From the NCBI RefSeq assembly GCF_007830335.1, contig NZ_VLKU01000002.1:62001-126000 (forward strand): a stretch of 64,000 bases of DNA. The letters are read 5' to 3'. The DNA is from Paracoccus sulfuroxidans. GTDB lineage: Bacteria; Pseudomonadota; Alphaproteobacteria; Rhodobacterales; Rhodobacteraceae. The notes under the pieces were generated by a model. It was given only the letters and a program-made list of their open reading frames with translations, was not told the DNA's origin and searched no databases. Both the position numbers and the translations under genes were made by a program. Below are positions 28,852 through 37,810 of this stretch, in pieces (position 1 is the stretch's first letter; every line of letters starts with the position of its first letter).

Positions 28852-29808
28852 TCAGCCCATCGTCAGGCGGCTGCTGGCCGCATAGCGGCCCGTCACGTAA
28901 TGGCTGATCTGCCGTTCGATATCGCCCAGAAGCGACGAGGCCCCGATCCGGAACAGAGAGGGGCGCAGCCAGTCACGCCCCAGTTCCTCGGCCATCAGCA
29001 CCTGCCAGTTCAGCGCATCCTTGGCGGTCTTGAGGCCGCCCGCGGGCTTGAACCCCACGCGGAAACCGGTGCGGTCGTGATAGTCGCGGATCGCGCGCAG
29101 CATCACCAGACTGACGGGCAGCGTGGCGTTCACCGGCTCTTTCCCGGTCGAGGTCTTGATGAAATCGGCCCCCGCCTGCATCGCGACATGGCTGGCGCGG
29201 GCCACATTGGTCAGGGTCTTCAACTCTCCGGTCGCAAGGATCGCCTTCATCAGCGCCGGGCCGCAGGCCTCACGCATGGCGCAAAGCTCGTCATAAAGCG
29301 CGCTCCAGTCGCCGCACAGGACAAGGGCGCGGCTGATGACGATGTCGATCTCATCTGCGCCCTCGTCACGGGCATAGCGGATTTCGGCCAGACGCAGGTC
29401 CAGGGGCATCAGCCCGGCCGGAAAGCCGGTCGCGACCGAGGCCACGGGAACGGCGCTGCCCGCCAGTGCGCGGCGCGCGGCCTCGACCATGGTGGGATAG
29501 ACGCAGACGGCGCCGGTGGTCAGCGATTTGACACCCATGGCCGCCAGTTGCTCGGGCGCGATCGGCTGCAGGGCCTTGGCGCAAAGCCGCGCCACCCGGT
29601 CGGGCGTGTCATCGCCCGACAGCGTCGTCAGGTCGATGCAGCGCACGGCATTCAAGAGCCATGCCGCCTGCCATTCCTTCTTGAGACTGCGGCGCGCCGT
29701 CAGGCTGGACGCGCGCCGCTCGGCGGCGGGGGTGTTGACCGCGATGCGGTCGAACCACTCGGGCGTCAGATCCGTGCCCGGATTGCGTTGGGTGGTCGCC
29801 ATGTCCAT
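28852..29808 (-). CDS. deoC: Deoxyribose-phosphate aldolase
   Basis: A 318-residue class I aldolase splitting 2-deoxyribose 5-phosphate into glyceraldehyde 3-phosphate and acetaldehyde. The Schiff-base lysine is Lys218 in ADFIKTSTGKEP. Lys254 in VGFKPAGGLKTAKDAL is the second active-site lysine. The N-terminal ~60 residues extend beyond the short bacterial form, making this the long type. AGGAG lies seven bases before the start. It forms an operon with the tandem ALDH downstream. Confidence 0.92.
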   Translation of the reverse strand: MDMATTQRNPGTDLTPEWFDRIAVNTPAAERRASSLTARRSLKKEWQAAWLLNAVRCIDLTTLSGDDTPDRVARLCAKALQPIAPEQLAAMGVKSLTTGAVCVYPTMVEAARRALAGSAVPVASVATGFPAGLMPLDLRLAEIRYARDEGADEIDIVISRALVLCGDWSALYDELCAMREACGPALMKAILATGELKTLTNVARASHVAMQAGADFIKTSTGKEPVNATLPVSLVMLRAIRDYHDRTGFRVGFKPAGGLKTAKDALNWQVLMAEELGRDWLRPSLFRIGASSLLGDIERQISHYVTGRYAASSRLTMG

Positions 29809-29823
29809 GCCCGCTCTCCTGCG

Positions 29824-30513
29824 TCAGCGCCTGGGCTTGCCCCGCCAGCTGTCCAGCCAGCGCGTGAAGCCTCCGCGAGCCTTGCTGGCACGCTCCGAGA
29901 TCTCGTCGCGGGCGGCATCGGCGCGGGCATCCAGCCGGTCCCATGCCTCATCCACCGATTGCCGGGCGGGGTCGATGGTGCGCTCGCGGAACTGGTTCCA
30001 CATGCGCCACAGAAGGAACAGCAAAAAGCCCAGCACCAGCAGGACGATCTGCGCCGCCCAGTTGAAGGGCCGCGCGTCAGGCCCCGCCACCGGATGCACC
30101 GAGACCGCATTCGGATAGATCGACAGCCACGAGATCCGCCAGCCATAAGAGGTCACGCTGACCCATTCCGGATTGGCCGCGTTCGAGACAAGGTTCGTCG
30201 CCTCGGATTGCAGGTTGGTGCTGTCGTATTTGAAATAGGGCGGCCAGATCCAGCCGGTGTCCTCGTTGCGATAGACATAGACGCGGCCATTCGGGCGCAC
30301 CGTGTCGATGAAACGGATGTCGCGCTGGCCTGCAGCGTTCTGCACCGTGCCAGTGTCGGGCGAGGAATAGAAGATCTGGTTCGCGCCGATGTCGGTCATG
30401 CGGTTGTAGGTGTTGGTGATGCGCACCGTCTGCTTGGACGGCAGCGTGTAATCCATGAACAGGAATACCGATATTCCGAAGATCACACCCAGAACGGTCC
30501 AGAAATAGCGCAT
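29824..30513 (-). CDS. DUF1523-like bitopic membrane protein (gene 8 of the AAA+ operon)
   Basis: A 229-residue protein with an N-terminal membrane helix (residues ~3-20), a ~130-residue periplasmic domain opening TLPSKQTVRITNTYNRM, and a second helix (IVLLVLGFLLFLLWRMW), followed by a charged cytoplasmic helix tail. The TVRITNTYNRM start is what I associate with DUF1523; that assignment is from memory. It begins nine bases after the small membrane protein's stop. No enzyme motif is visible. It may anchor or cap an envelope complex. Confidence 0.72.
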   Translation of the reverse strand: MRYFWTVLGVIFGISVFLFMDYTLPSKQTVRITNTYNRMTDIGANQIFYSSPDTGTVQNAAGQRDIRFIDTVRPNGRVYVYRNEDTGWIWPPYFKYDSTNLQSEATNLVSNAANPEWVSVTSYGWRISWLSIYPNAVSVHPVAGPDARPFNWAAQIVLLVLGFLLFLLWRMWNQFRERTIDPARQSVDEAWDRLDARADAARDEISERASKARGGFTRWLDSWRGKPRR

Positions 30514-30522
30514 GGGTGACTC

Positions 30523-30804
30523 CTAATAGTAATTGACGAAAAAGATGATCGTCACGATCGCGACGACTGGCAAGACCATGACCCAGCCGATCAGTCGGGC
30601 ACGCAGGGTCTTTTCAAATCCCACCATCGAACGCCGCACGAACTCGCGTCGTTCCGGCGAGGCGCCCGATTTCTCGGGGTGGCGGTGATCCCATTCCTTT
30701 TCAAGGGCTTCGCGGCGAAGGCTGCGAATGTAGATCGACAGAAGCACATAGAACAGCGCCTCGATGGCGATGATGATGGCGACAAGGCGGATCAATGCCA
30801 TCAT
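30523..30804 (-). CDS. Small two-helix membrane protein (gene 7 of the AAA+ operon)
   Basis: A 93-residue protein with hydrophobic helices at each end (ALIRLVAIIIAIEALFYVLLSIY and GWVMVLPVVAIVTIIFFVNYY) and a basic, Arg/Glu-rich cytoplasmic or periplasmic loop between. The start at 30804 gives an ATGA overlap with the upstream gene; a longer start has no support. No homologue comes to mind. Such small membrane proteins often serve as assembly subunits. Confidence 0.68.
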   Translation of the reverse strand: MMALIRLVAIIIAIEALFYVLLSIYIRSLRREALEKEWDHRHPEKSGASPERREFVRRSMVGFEKTLRARLIGWVMVLPVVAIVTIIFFVNYY

Positions 30805-32186
30805 CGGGCGGGCCCCCATGGCGATGCAGGAACGGGTGTCCGGCGCTCATCCAGCTGCACGCGCGGAACGCCCCATGGGCCCGGGCGCTGCGGCGGGTCG
30901 TCGGCCTCGGGCTCATCCATCGAGGGCTCTGGTCCGAACAGGGCATCGCGCGTGCCCTGCTTGTCGACCTGATATTCCCGCGCCAGATGATCGGCGACAT
31001 ATTCCTGCTTTTTCGGGTCCCAGCCCTGATAGAGCCGATAGAAGAGCGCCTTGTTCATGATGAACAGCGCACGCACGTCATGGGGCGCAAGCTCGGTCAG
31101 CAGCATGTTCAACAGATCCCGCGCCGGCCCCGGACGTGCGCGCAGGGCATAGAAATACGCGGGGTCCGAGCTGTCGACGACCGGCCAGTCGCCGCCCTGT
31201 TCGGCATAGCGCAGAAGCGCGCTGAGCCCCCGGATCTCGGGCGGCAGCGCCTCGCCCATGCGTCCGGCGGCGCGGCGCAGTTCCGCGCGGGTCGCCCCGC
31301 CGGTATCGATGCCCAGACGCACCGCCGCGTCGATCAGGATGAAGTCGATCTTCTGGCGCAGGATCGAGGCGGCATTGCCGCTGCGGTCCGAGATGATCGC
31401 CTCGGTCAGAACCGCCCGCGCCATCCAGGCGGCGATCTCATTGACCTGATCCAGCGACATGGTGACCACGCCGGGGATGCTGACCTTCTGCGCCGGGTCC
31501 ACGAAGACCATCGCCTTGATGGTCGGGCTGCGGAACACATAGACGCCGCCGAATTCCGAGGTGCGGTAATCGGGCACGTCGAACCGCGTGTGCTGAAGAT
31601 GCACGGGGTTGCGGACGACGTCGCCGGTCTTGCGGGCCTGCTCGATCATCCGGGCGATCAGCACGTCATCCCACCAGGCGTCGGGCTCGGACCGAAAGCG
31701 GTCGATCAGCGCGGTCAGCTGATCGGATTCGGCCACATGATTGCCCGTGGTGTCGGCGGTGATCTGGATCTGCTTGATGCTGAGAAGATCGGCGGGCGAG
31801 GTGATCCGCCAGACCAGACTGTCAATCTCTCCCACCACCGCATCGCGGGCGGTCAGGCTGAAAAGCTGGCTTTCGTTCTGCACGATGAAGCGGCGCAGGA
31901 TGTTGCGCAGGACCGAGAAATTCGCGTTGAGCAGCGGCGCCGTCTTCTGCTCGGTCGTCAGCAGAATGAACTGCCGGTTGCCGCTTTTCGGGTTCAGATA
32001 GTCCAGATCGCCCAGTTCATCCCCGATCTCGGGCGAGAATCCGGCCAGATCGATGTGAAACTCGGTCAGTTCGGTGCGCCGCCCGGTCAGCTTTTCCAGC
32101 GCGCGATTGTAAAAGCCGATCCATGCCGGGGAGTTCACCCGGATCAGGTTCCCGAACATCAGCCCGCGTTCGATCAGAAGCTTCAT
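30801..32186 (-). CDS. Unknown 461-residue protein (gene 6 of the AAA+ operon)
   Basis: A soluble 461-residue protein starting MKLLIERGLMFGNLIRVNSP. Central segments such as GVYVFRSPTIKAMVFVDPAQ and VDSSDPAYFYALRARPGPAR look structured, and the C-terminal ~50 residues are Pro/Asp/Glu-rich and probably disordered. GGAGG precedes the ATG, which overlaps the upstream stop (ATGA). I recall an uncharacterised DUF family in Rhodobacteraceae with this kind of neighbourhood but cannot name it safely. No catalytic motif is visible. Confidence 0.7.
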   Translation of the reverse strand: MKLLIERGLMFGNLIRVNSPAWIGFYNRALEKLTGRRTELTEFHIDLAGFSPEIGDELGDLDYLNPKSGNRQFILLTTEQKTAPLLNANFSVLRNILRRFIVQNESQLFSLTARDAVVGEIDSLVWRITSPADLLSIKQIQITADTTGNHVAESDQLTALIDRFRSEPDAWWDDVLIARMIEQARKTGDVVRNPVHLQHTRFDVPDYRTSEFGGVYVFRSPTIKAMVFVDPAQKVSIPGVVTMSLDQVNEIAAWMARAVLTEAIISDRSGNAASILRQKIDFILIDAAVRLGIDTGGATRAELRRAAGRMGEALPPEIRGLSALLRYAEQGGDWPVVDSSDPAYFYALRARPGPARDLLNMLLTELAPHDVRALFIMNKALFYRLYQGWDPKKQEYVADHLAREYQVDKQGTRDALFGPEPSMDEPEADDPPQRPGPWGVPRVQLDERRTPVPASPWGPAR

Positions 32187-32977
32187 GGGGTGCCTCCTTC
32201 TACGGGTTTGGTCCACAACTGCTTTTGTGCAAGCAGGTAGTCAAGGGACTGCAACGTTTTTTCAATCTCGAATTTCGTCAGCCAGATCTGACTGGCTGGG
32301 CTAAGACGTGGACGGATTTCGTTGATCTGTCGGAGATACTTCGCCGCAAGAATGGCGTCGTCGGGATCGACGGCTCGCTGCATAGGCTTAAGAGTAGGGT
32401 TTTGTAGATCGTCCAACTCCTCTCGCGCCGAAGAGATTAACGTCATTGCGTGGTCGAAGCGCTCGGCTTCATTCTGCTGAGGACCGAACCTAACGAGCCT
32501 TCCCCGTTCAACGACCCAATGTTTTATATACCCCACCGCCGTCAAAAACCGATCAATCAACGCATCCAGTTCCTTGTCGGCCCGATCCTCTGCGCGCTCG
32601 ATCTGCTCCTGCTCGAAGATGCGAGACTGCTGCGCCATCGCCTCGGCCATCTTCGCGGTCTCGGCCTGCTGTTCGCGCATTTCCGCGCGCTGCAGGCGCA
32701 ATTCGATCGATTGCATCCAGACGGTAACGATCACCCAGATGAAGGCCAGAACGCTACCCACACCTGACAGCGCGTCGCCGATCTCGGCGGGGGTCGAGTT
32801 CAGGAAGACCTTCCATTTCGGCGTGCAGACCCCGTCCTGACAGACCTCGCCGAACCCAGCCCAGACCGCGATCAGAAATACCGCAAGCGTTAGCCCTCCG
32901 CCGACCCAAAGGGGCTCCGACGACACCTTCCTGCGTTTTGGAGCGCGGGGCCTGGGCACGGGGTCCGGCTTCTTCAT
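32183..32977 (-). CDS. Membrane-anchored coiled-coil protein (gene 5 of the AAA+ operon)
   Basis: A 264-residue protein with a basic N-terminus, two membrane helices (residues ~24-43 and ~73-90), a short loop with a Cys pair (EVCQDGVC) between them, and a long coiled coil from about residue 92 (SIELRLQRAEMREQQAETAKM). The C-terminal half has visibly more AT-rich codons than the AAA+ gene and its other neighbours, so it may be a later insertion into the operon. It starts within the AAA+ stop (ATGA), with GAGGG upstream. Confidence 0.72.
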   Translation of the reverse strand: MKKPDPVPRPRAPKRRKVSSEPLWVGGGLTLAVFLIAVWAGFGEVCQDGVCTPKWKVFLNSTPAEIGDALSGVGSVLAFIWVIVTVWMQSIELRLQRAEMREQQAETAKMAEAMAQQSRIFEQEQIERAEDRADKELDALIDRFLTAVGYIKHWVVERGRLVRFGPQQNEAERFDHAMTLISSAREELDDLQNPTLKPMQRAVDPDDAILAAKYLRQINEIRPRLSPASQIWLTKFEIEKTLQSLDYLLAQKQLWTKPVEGGTP

Positions 32978-34896
32978 CCCTCGAACCTGCGGCGTGCCTC
33001 GGCCATGCGCTCCATCCCGCGCACGGTTTCCGCGATGGCGGCCTCATCCGCGCCCTCGGCATAGCGCCATTCGCTGTCGGCGTAGCGGTTGATTTCCTGC
33101 ACGACCATATCCAGCGTGATGGGCTTGCGCAGCGCCGAAATCATCTCAAGCTTGCGGTCATAGGGCTGGTGCAGGAAGGGCTCGGGCGTGGCGAACCATT
33201 CATCGGGCATGTCGAAATCCATCGCCCGCAGCTTGATCGCATCGGTAATGTTCTTGACCGCACGGCCGGTAAAGCGCGGCTCGGCGACCGAGATCGCGTG
33301 CAGGTAGCTGCCCAGATCCGCCAGCGTATCGAGCGTCCCGTATTGCGCGCTCACCTGATCGAAGACTCCGGCCAGCCCGGCCTCTTGCGGGCGCTGATGC
33401 GCCTCATAGCTTTCGGCGACAGCGGTGCGGATCGCCTGCGCCTTCATCAGGTCATGCTCACCCACCGGAATGTCATGGCGCTTGCCCAGAAGCAGCGAGA
33501 AGATGTCGATGTAATCCTCACGCGTTTGCGGCCCGTCGATCAGGAAGCGCGCGCCCGCCCGCTGGCGCAGCGCATCGTCAATCGCCTCGGCATGGTTCGA
33601 GAACATGCCGAAGGTGCAGTTGCCCCGCACCACGTTCGAGGCGCCCGCGAAGGCCTCCATCAGCACGGCGGTGATCTCTTGCTGGCCCGAGCTTGACTGC
33701 CGGTCGCCGCGCTTGCCCGCGATCTGGTCGATGTCGTCGATGGTGCCAAAGCCGATCACGGCGGGATCGATCACGGTGTTGATGAAGGCGCGCGCGTTCT
33801 GGCCCGACTTGCCCTGATAGCTGTCGATATTGTCGACCGACAGGTTCTGATAGCGGAAGGGATAGCCGCCGACCGTGCAATAATCGTTCAGCATCCCCGC
33901 CATCATCTGGATCAGCGTGGTCTTGCCGGTGCCGGGGCGGCCATCGCCCAGAAAGGTGAAGATGAAGCCGCCCAGCTCGACAAAGGGGTTCATCCGCCGG
34001 TCGAAATCATAGGCGACCATCATCCGCGCCAGCCGCATGGCCTGATGCTTGGCGATGTGGTTGCCGATCACCTCATCGGGGCGCTTGAAGCTCATGCTCA
34101 ACGTGGTGCCGCGTGCCTTGGCGGCGGGGGTGAAGCCTGCAATCGGCAGATCATCGGCCGCAACGCGCCAGCTAGCGCCGGTGAAGGCCGCGATGCGGGG
34201 CGCGGTCTCGCCCCGCGCGGCGACTGCGGTGCCCAGAGCCTCGGCCCAGCCGATGACGGTCGCTATCAGGGTTTTGTCGTCCTGCGCGCGGGTCAGGTTC
34301 TGGCCCAGCTCCCACAGCGCGCCCTGCAGCGCGGTATGCGCATTGTCGGTCAGGATTTCGTCGACGGTGACGCCCTCGGCCTGTTCCGGCCCCGCATGCT
34401 CGGCCAGCAGGAAGGGCAGCGCATTGGCCAGCACCGAAAGCGCGGTCAGCGCCTCGACCGCCAGCAGCTCGGCAAATTCCGAGCGGCGTTCAGAGGGCAG
34501 CCGCCCCTCAAGGTTCGCGCGCTTGAGTTCCGCCGCGCCCGAGCGGGCCGCGACCTCATCGGCGACGGTCAGCGCAATCGCCAGCGCGCGGCGCAGAGCC
34601 CGCACGACGGTCGCGGCGGCCGGTGAGGGCAAATCGTCGCCGCCCACGGCCTCGACCTGATCGATCAGGCGGACGCCATCGGGGCGCGCGGTCGAGCGGC
34701 CCATCAACCCCGGCGTCGTCGGGCGAAAGCGGGTGGTGCGGGGGATGCCCGGCGAACGCTCGGCCTCGGCAGGCGCGGGCGCGACCGCCTTGCCCAGCCG
34801 GGGCGCGTGATCAAAGCCCGAGAGCAGGCCCAGCGCCTGCGGGTAATGCGCGCGGATGTCCTGTTCGCGCAGTTCCATTTCGTTGCGGGCTTCCAT
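32974..34896 (-). CDS. AAA+ ATPase with long N-terminal domain (gene 4 of the AAA+ operon)
   Basis: A 640-residue ATPase. The first ~300 residues are a helical domain of unknown type. The AAA+ module has Walker A GDGRPGTGKT (residues ~317-326), Walker B FGTIDDIDQIAG (Asp387-Asp390), a sensor-1-like SNH at ~433-435, and an arginine-finger candidate in DDALRQRAGARFLIDGP (~443-451). This is the classical AAA pattern, so hydrolysis is likely. The start overlaps the upstream glycolipid-binding gene (TGATG) after AGGAAAGAGGA. It is the probable motor of this operon. Confidence 0.85.
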   Translation of the reverse strand: MEARNEMELREQDIRAHYPQALGLLSGFDHAPRLGKAVAPAPAEAERSPGIPRTTRFRPTTPGLMGRSTARPDGVRLIDQVEAVGGDDLPSPAAATVVRALRRALAIALTVADEVAARSGAAELKRANLEGRLPSERRSEFAELLAVEALTALSVLANALPFLLAEHAGPEQAEGVTVDEILTDNAHTALQGALWELGQNLTRAQDDKTLIATVIGWAEALGTAVAARGETAPRIAAFTGASWRVAADDLPIAGFTPAAKARGTTLSMSFKRPDEVIGNHIAKHQAMRLARMMVAYDFDRRMNPFVELGGFIFTFLGDGRPGTGKTTLIQMMAGMLNDYCTVGGYPFRYQNLSVDNIDSYQGKSGQNARAFINTVIDPAVIGFGTIDDIDQIAGKRGDRQSSSGQQEITAVLMEAFAGASNVVRGNCTFGMFSNHAEAIDDALRQRAGARFLIDGPQTREDYIDIFSLLLGKRHDIPVGEHDLMKAQAIRTAVAESYEAHQRPQEAGLAGVFDQVSAQYGTLDTLADLGSYLHAISVAEPRFTGRAVKNITDAIKLRAMDFDMPDEWFATPEPFLHQPYDRKLEMISALRKPITLDMVVQEINRYADSEWRYAEGADEAAIAETVRGMERMAEARRRFEG

Positions 34897-35453
34897 CAGT
34901 CCTCTTTCCTCCAACCACCTTCGTAATCGGTCACAAAGCCCTGACCATCGACGGCCAGCAGGGCGGTAAAATCATGCTCGGGCGAGAGATAGCGCCAGTG
35001 GCCCTCCCCTTCGCGCAGATAGGTTTGGTTCAGGGGTTTCAGCCGCCAGTCGCGCGCATCCAGCCAGGCGGCGGTCACATCGGCCCGGTCCTGCCCAAGG
35101 GCCATCAGGCGGCGCAGGGGCAAGGTGTTGGTCGCGGGCGTGAAGCCCAGATCGATGTCCTGCGCGCCCGCGACTTCGGGCACGGGCTGGTCGTTCACCG
35201 TCCAGCCGCCCGCCTCATCACGCGTCAGCAGAAGGTCAAGGGCGCGTTCGCCCACCCTGCCCCGCACCTCGGCCTGGCGGGTGATCCAGCCGGTGTCGCA
35301 TTGGACTAGATAGCTGAGTGCGGCAGGCCCCTCAGGGTGGCGCCAGACGGCGGTGCCCTGAAGCTCCCACCCGCCGAAATTGCGCGACAGGCTGCAGGCG
35401 TCATGGCCCGGCACATGCAGCGCCCGCCACAGGATGTCGGCCACCACCCCCAT
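34896..35453 (-). CDS. Putative glycolipid-binding domain protein (DUF1089)
   Basis: A 185-residue protein matching the PF06475-type putative glycolipid-binding fold: it opens ILWRALHVPGHDACSLS and contains the strongly typical DIDLGFTPATNTLPLRRL. No signal peptide is seen, so it is cytosolic. The start at 35453 overlaps the upstream stop (TGATG). Lodging inside an AAA+ operon is unusual for this family, which is often found alone. The binding of lipid is a family expectation, not shown here. Confidence 0.83.
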   Translation of the reverse strand: MGVVADILWRALHVPGHDACSLSRNFGGWELQGTAVWRHPEGPAALSYLVQCDTGWITRQAEVRGRVGERALDLLLTRDEAGGWTVNDQPVPEVAGAQDIDLGFTPATNTLPLRRLMALGQDRADVTAAWLDARDWRLKPLNQTYLREGEGHWRYLSPEHDFTALLAVDGQGFVTDYEGGWRKED

Positions 35454-36592
35454 CAGCGATATCCCGTGACCTGCCCGTTCGGCGCGGGCACATATTTGCG
35501 GATGTTGCGAAAGCCGGGCGGGTCCAGCGCCGACAGCGCCTGAAACGGCCGCTGCGGCAGGATCAGGAAGCGCTGCGCCGAGGTGACCCCCTGCCCGGCC
35601 CCCGCGACATTCAGCGGGTCCAGTTTGAAGATCTGCCGCTCGGTGACCGAGAAGAGGCCCGAGCTTTGCATCTCGGCCCGTTCGGCCTGCAGATCCTCCA
35701 GCGTCATGGCCATGGCCCAATCCTCGCCCGCCTCGGCCCGCGCGTCCTCCAGCACCTGCCGCACGGGACCCTCCTGCACGGTGAATTCGCGGGAATAGAC
35801 CGGGCCAAGGGTGATGCGGCGCAGCCGATGCGGATGCAGCCGGTCGAAGTCGCGGTCAAAGCCCTGCGCAATCGTCAGCAGCTGCAGGGTCGAGACCGAT
35901 TGCGCCAGAAGATGCGCCCGCACCTCGGGCCAGCGCTTGACGTCATCGGCCAGCGGGCGACGCCCGGTGTCGTCGCAATCCATCAGGTAAAGGACCGGCA
36001 CGTTCAGCTGGCTGTCATAGACCGCCCAATGTATCAGCCAGCGTCGCCGACCTGCGCCCGAATCCGACAGCCAATAGGCCTGCGGATGCATCTGCGGCCA
36101 GAAGAGCCCGCCCTGCGCCAGCTGTTCATAATAATAGCGCTGCGACAGCGCATATTGCAGCCGCGTCGGGATGGTCAGGCTGCCGGTGATCTCGCGGACC
36201 ATGTCATCCTTGATCGCCTCGGCCGAGGGCGTGCGGGCCAGTTCCTCGACCGCCTGCGCCGCATCACTGGCCATCTGCGCCACCTCGGACCAGACCGGAA
36301 AGCCCGATTCATGCGTGTCGATGGTCATGAAGCGCTTGAGCGGCCCCTCGATGCGCCCCGAGACGAGGTATTTCATCGAAAGCGCCTTTGACGAGTTCAG
36401 CAGCGCGCGCAGATAGCCTTCGATCACCTCGGATTCGGTGGCCGTGAAGATGCGGTCGCGCACCATCTCGGCCAGCGCCGGGATCAGCACGGCCATGATA
36501 CGCTGGCTTTGGCCGAAATAGGCGCGCGCGATCAGGTCATCGTCAAGGCTGCGGTGATCGGCCGCCAGCCCCTTGGTCTTGTCCTCAGACAT
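35453..36592 (-). CDS. Unknown 379-residue protein (gene 2 of the AAA+ operon)
   Basis: A soluble 379-residue protein without a motif I recognise. Noticeable stretches are WLIHWAVYDSQLNVPVLYLMD in the middle and DRLHPHRLRRITLGPVYSRE further on. The N-terminal third is helical and the rest mixed. A GTG three codons upstream is possible; the ATG at 36592 is preferred. It lies 23 bases after the coiled-coil gene and overlaps the DUF1089 gene by one base. Family unknown. Confidence 0.7.
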   Translation of the reverse strand: MSEDKTKGLAADHRSLDDDLIARAYFGQSQRIMAVLIPALAEMVRDRIFTATESEVIEGYLRALLNSSKALSMKYLVSGRIEGPLKRFMTIDTHESGFPVWSEVAQMASDAAQAVEELARTPSAEAIKDDMVREITGSLTIPTRLQYALSQRYYYEQLAQGGLFWPQMHPQAYWLSDSGAGRRRWLIHWAVYDSQLNVPVLYLMDCDDTGRRPLADDVKRWPEVRAHLLAQSVSTLQLLTIAQGFDRDFDRLHPHRLRRITLGPVYSREFTVQEGPVRQVLEDARAEAGEDWAMAMTLEDLQAERAEMQSSGLFSVTERQIFKLDPLNVAGAGQGVTSAQRFLILPQRPFQALSALDPPGFRNIRKYVPAPNGQVTGYR

Positions 36593-36615
36593 TCTGGCCA
36601 CTCATCCCGGAGGCG

Positions 36616-37689
36616 TCAGCCGCCATAGAGGTTCTTGTCGTGCTTTTCGACGATCTCGGAAAAACGGCGGGCAAAGCGTTCATCGGCCTTGGCCTTTTCC
36701 TCAAGCACCTTGCGCGCAAAGACCATGTGATCGCCATGAGCTTCCAGCATGTCCATCATCCGCGAATTGGTGGCGGTGCCGATGGCGGCCATGGCGGCCT
36801 GCGCCTCCTGATCGGTCTTGACGCCGATCTCGTTGATGCGGTGGGCAACGTCCTGCTGCTGCGCGGTCTTCAGCGATTTGGTCAGCGCATCATACAGCAC
36901 CACGCGCTGGCGGGTGTCAGTCTGCAGCTTGTTGATCAGCACCATCTGCGTCGCGGCCTGGTTTTGCAGGCTGTCAACCCAGGTCTTGCCAGCCTCGATA
37001 TAGCGCTCAAGCGTCTGCGACTTGGCCAGCGCCACCTGTTCGTCCTGCACCAGGGCATTGTGCTGCTTGCTGGCGACGGCCAGTTCCGTCTCGATCCGGG
37101 TGCGGTCCGAGGCATCGGTGGTCGCCGCGACCTTGTTTTCCAGCTCGATCAGCTTCGGGTCCAGCGCTTGAATCCGCGCGCGCAGGTTTTCCAGCGTGTC
37201 GACCACGGTTTCGCGGTCGGCCAGCGTGTCGGTCAGGTTCTGTTCGACCTTATCCTTCTGCTCATTCAGCATCGTCAGCTGGCCTTCCAGCAGCCGGGTG
37301 ATCACGTCCGACTTGCCGATCAGATCCTGCAGCTTGTCATCGATCGAGGCCGTGCGCAGGCGTTCCTGCCGCATCGACTCAGACTTGTGCGAGGCGAAGA
37401 CGCCGACGAATTTCTCCCACCCGGTTTTTGAGCGCATCTGTTCGAAATCGCGCGAGAATCCGGCGGTCACATCGTCCAGACCCATGATCAGTTCGGCGAT
37501 ATTGGCGTTCATCGCCTCGGTATGGGCATGCACGTCCTGCAGCGTCGCATTGGCGATGTCGATGGTGGGCTGTTCGACCCCTGCCTTCGCCGCGACCCGG
37601 TCCAGCCGCGACGTCATGTCGGCGATCTTTTCCTGCGTCAGAACGATCTGTTTCTGGCTGTCCTTGATCTGCTGATCCAGCGATGCCAT
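36616..37689 (-). CDS. Cytosolic coiled-coil protein (first gene of the AAA+ operon)
   Basis: A 357-residue, almost entirely helical protein rich in Gln, Lys, Glu and Asp, with long heptad-like stretches (LDQQIKDSQKQIVLTQEKIAD and onwards). The central segment KTGWEKFVGVFASHKSESM and the general plan recall TelA-type toxic-anion-resistance proteins, but the match is too loose to assert. No membrane segment. GGGGAG lies six bases before the ATG at 37689. It is divergent from the M20 gene, so the operon promoter lies in the 121-base gap. Confidence 0.75.
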   Translation of the reverse strand: MASLDQQIKDSQKQIVLTQEKIADMTSRLDRVAAKAGVEQPTIDIANATLQDVHAHTEAMNANIAELIMGLDDVTAGFSRDFEQMRSKTGWEKFVGVFASHKSESMRQERLRTASIDDKLQDLIGKSDVITRLLEGQLTMLNEQKDKVEQNLTDTLADRETVVDTLENLRARIQALDPKLIELENKVAATTDASDRTRIETELAVASKQHNALVQDEQVALAKSQTLERYIEAGKTWVDSLQNQAATQMVLINKLQTDTRQRVVLYDALTKSLKTAQQQDVAHRINEIGVKTDQEAQAAMAAIGTATNSRMMDMLEAHGDHMVFARKVLEEKAKADERFARRFSEIVEKHDKNLYGG

Positions 37690-37810
37690 CACGTACTCCC
37701 CATAGAACTTGTTGTTGGAAAAGACATTAGGGCGCGCTTCGGATCATTCAATACAAGAACGTATCTGCGCTTTGTTGCATTGCGTCACCGGCGGCCCTAG
37801 CCTGCCCCTC

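Noticed and set aside
26723-28885. A 720-codon plus-strand open frame opposite the tandem ALDH
   Set aside because: Shadow frame of the ALDH gene; His/Gly/Arg-rich with no recognisable domain.
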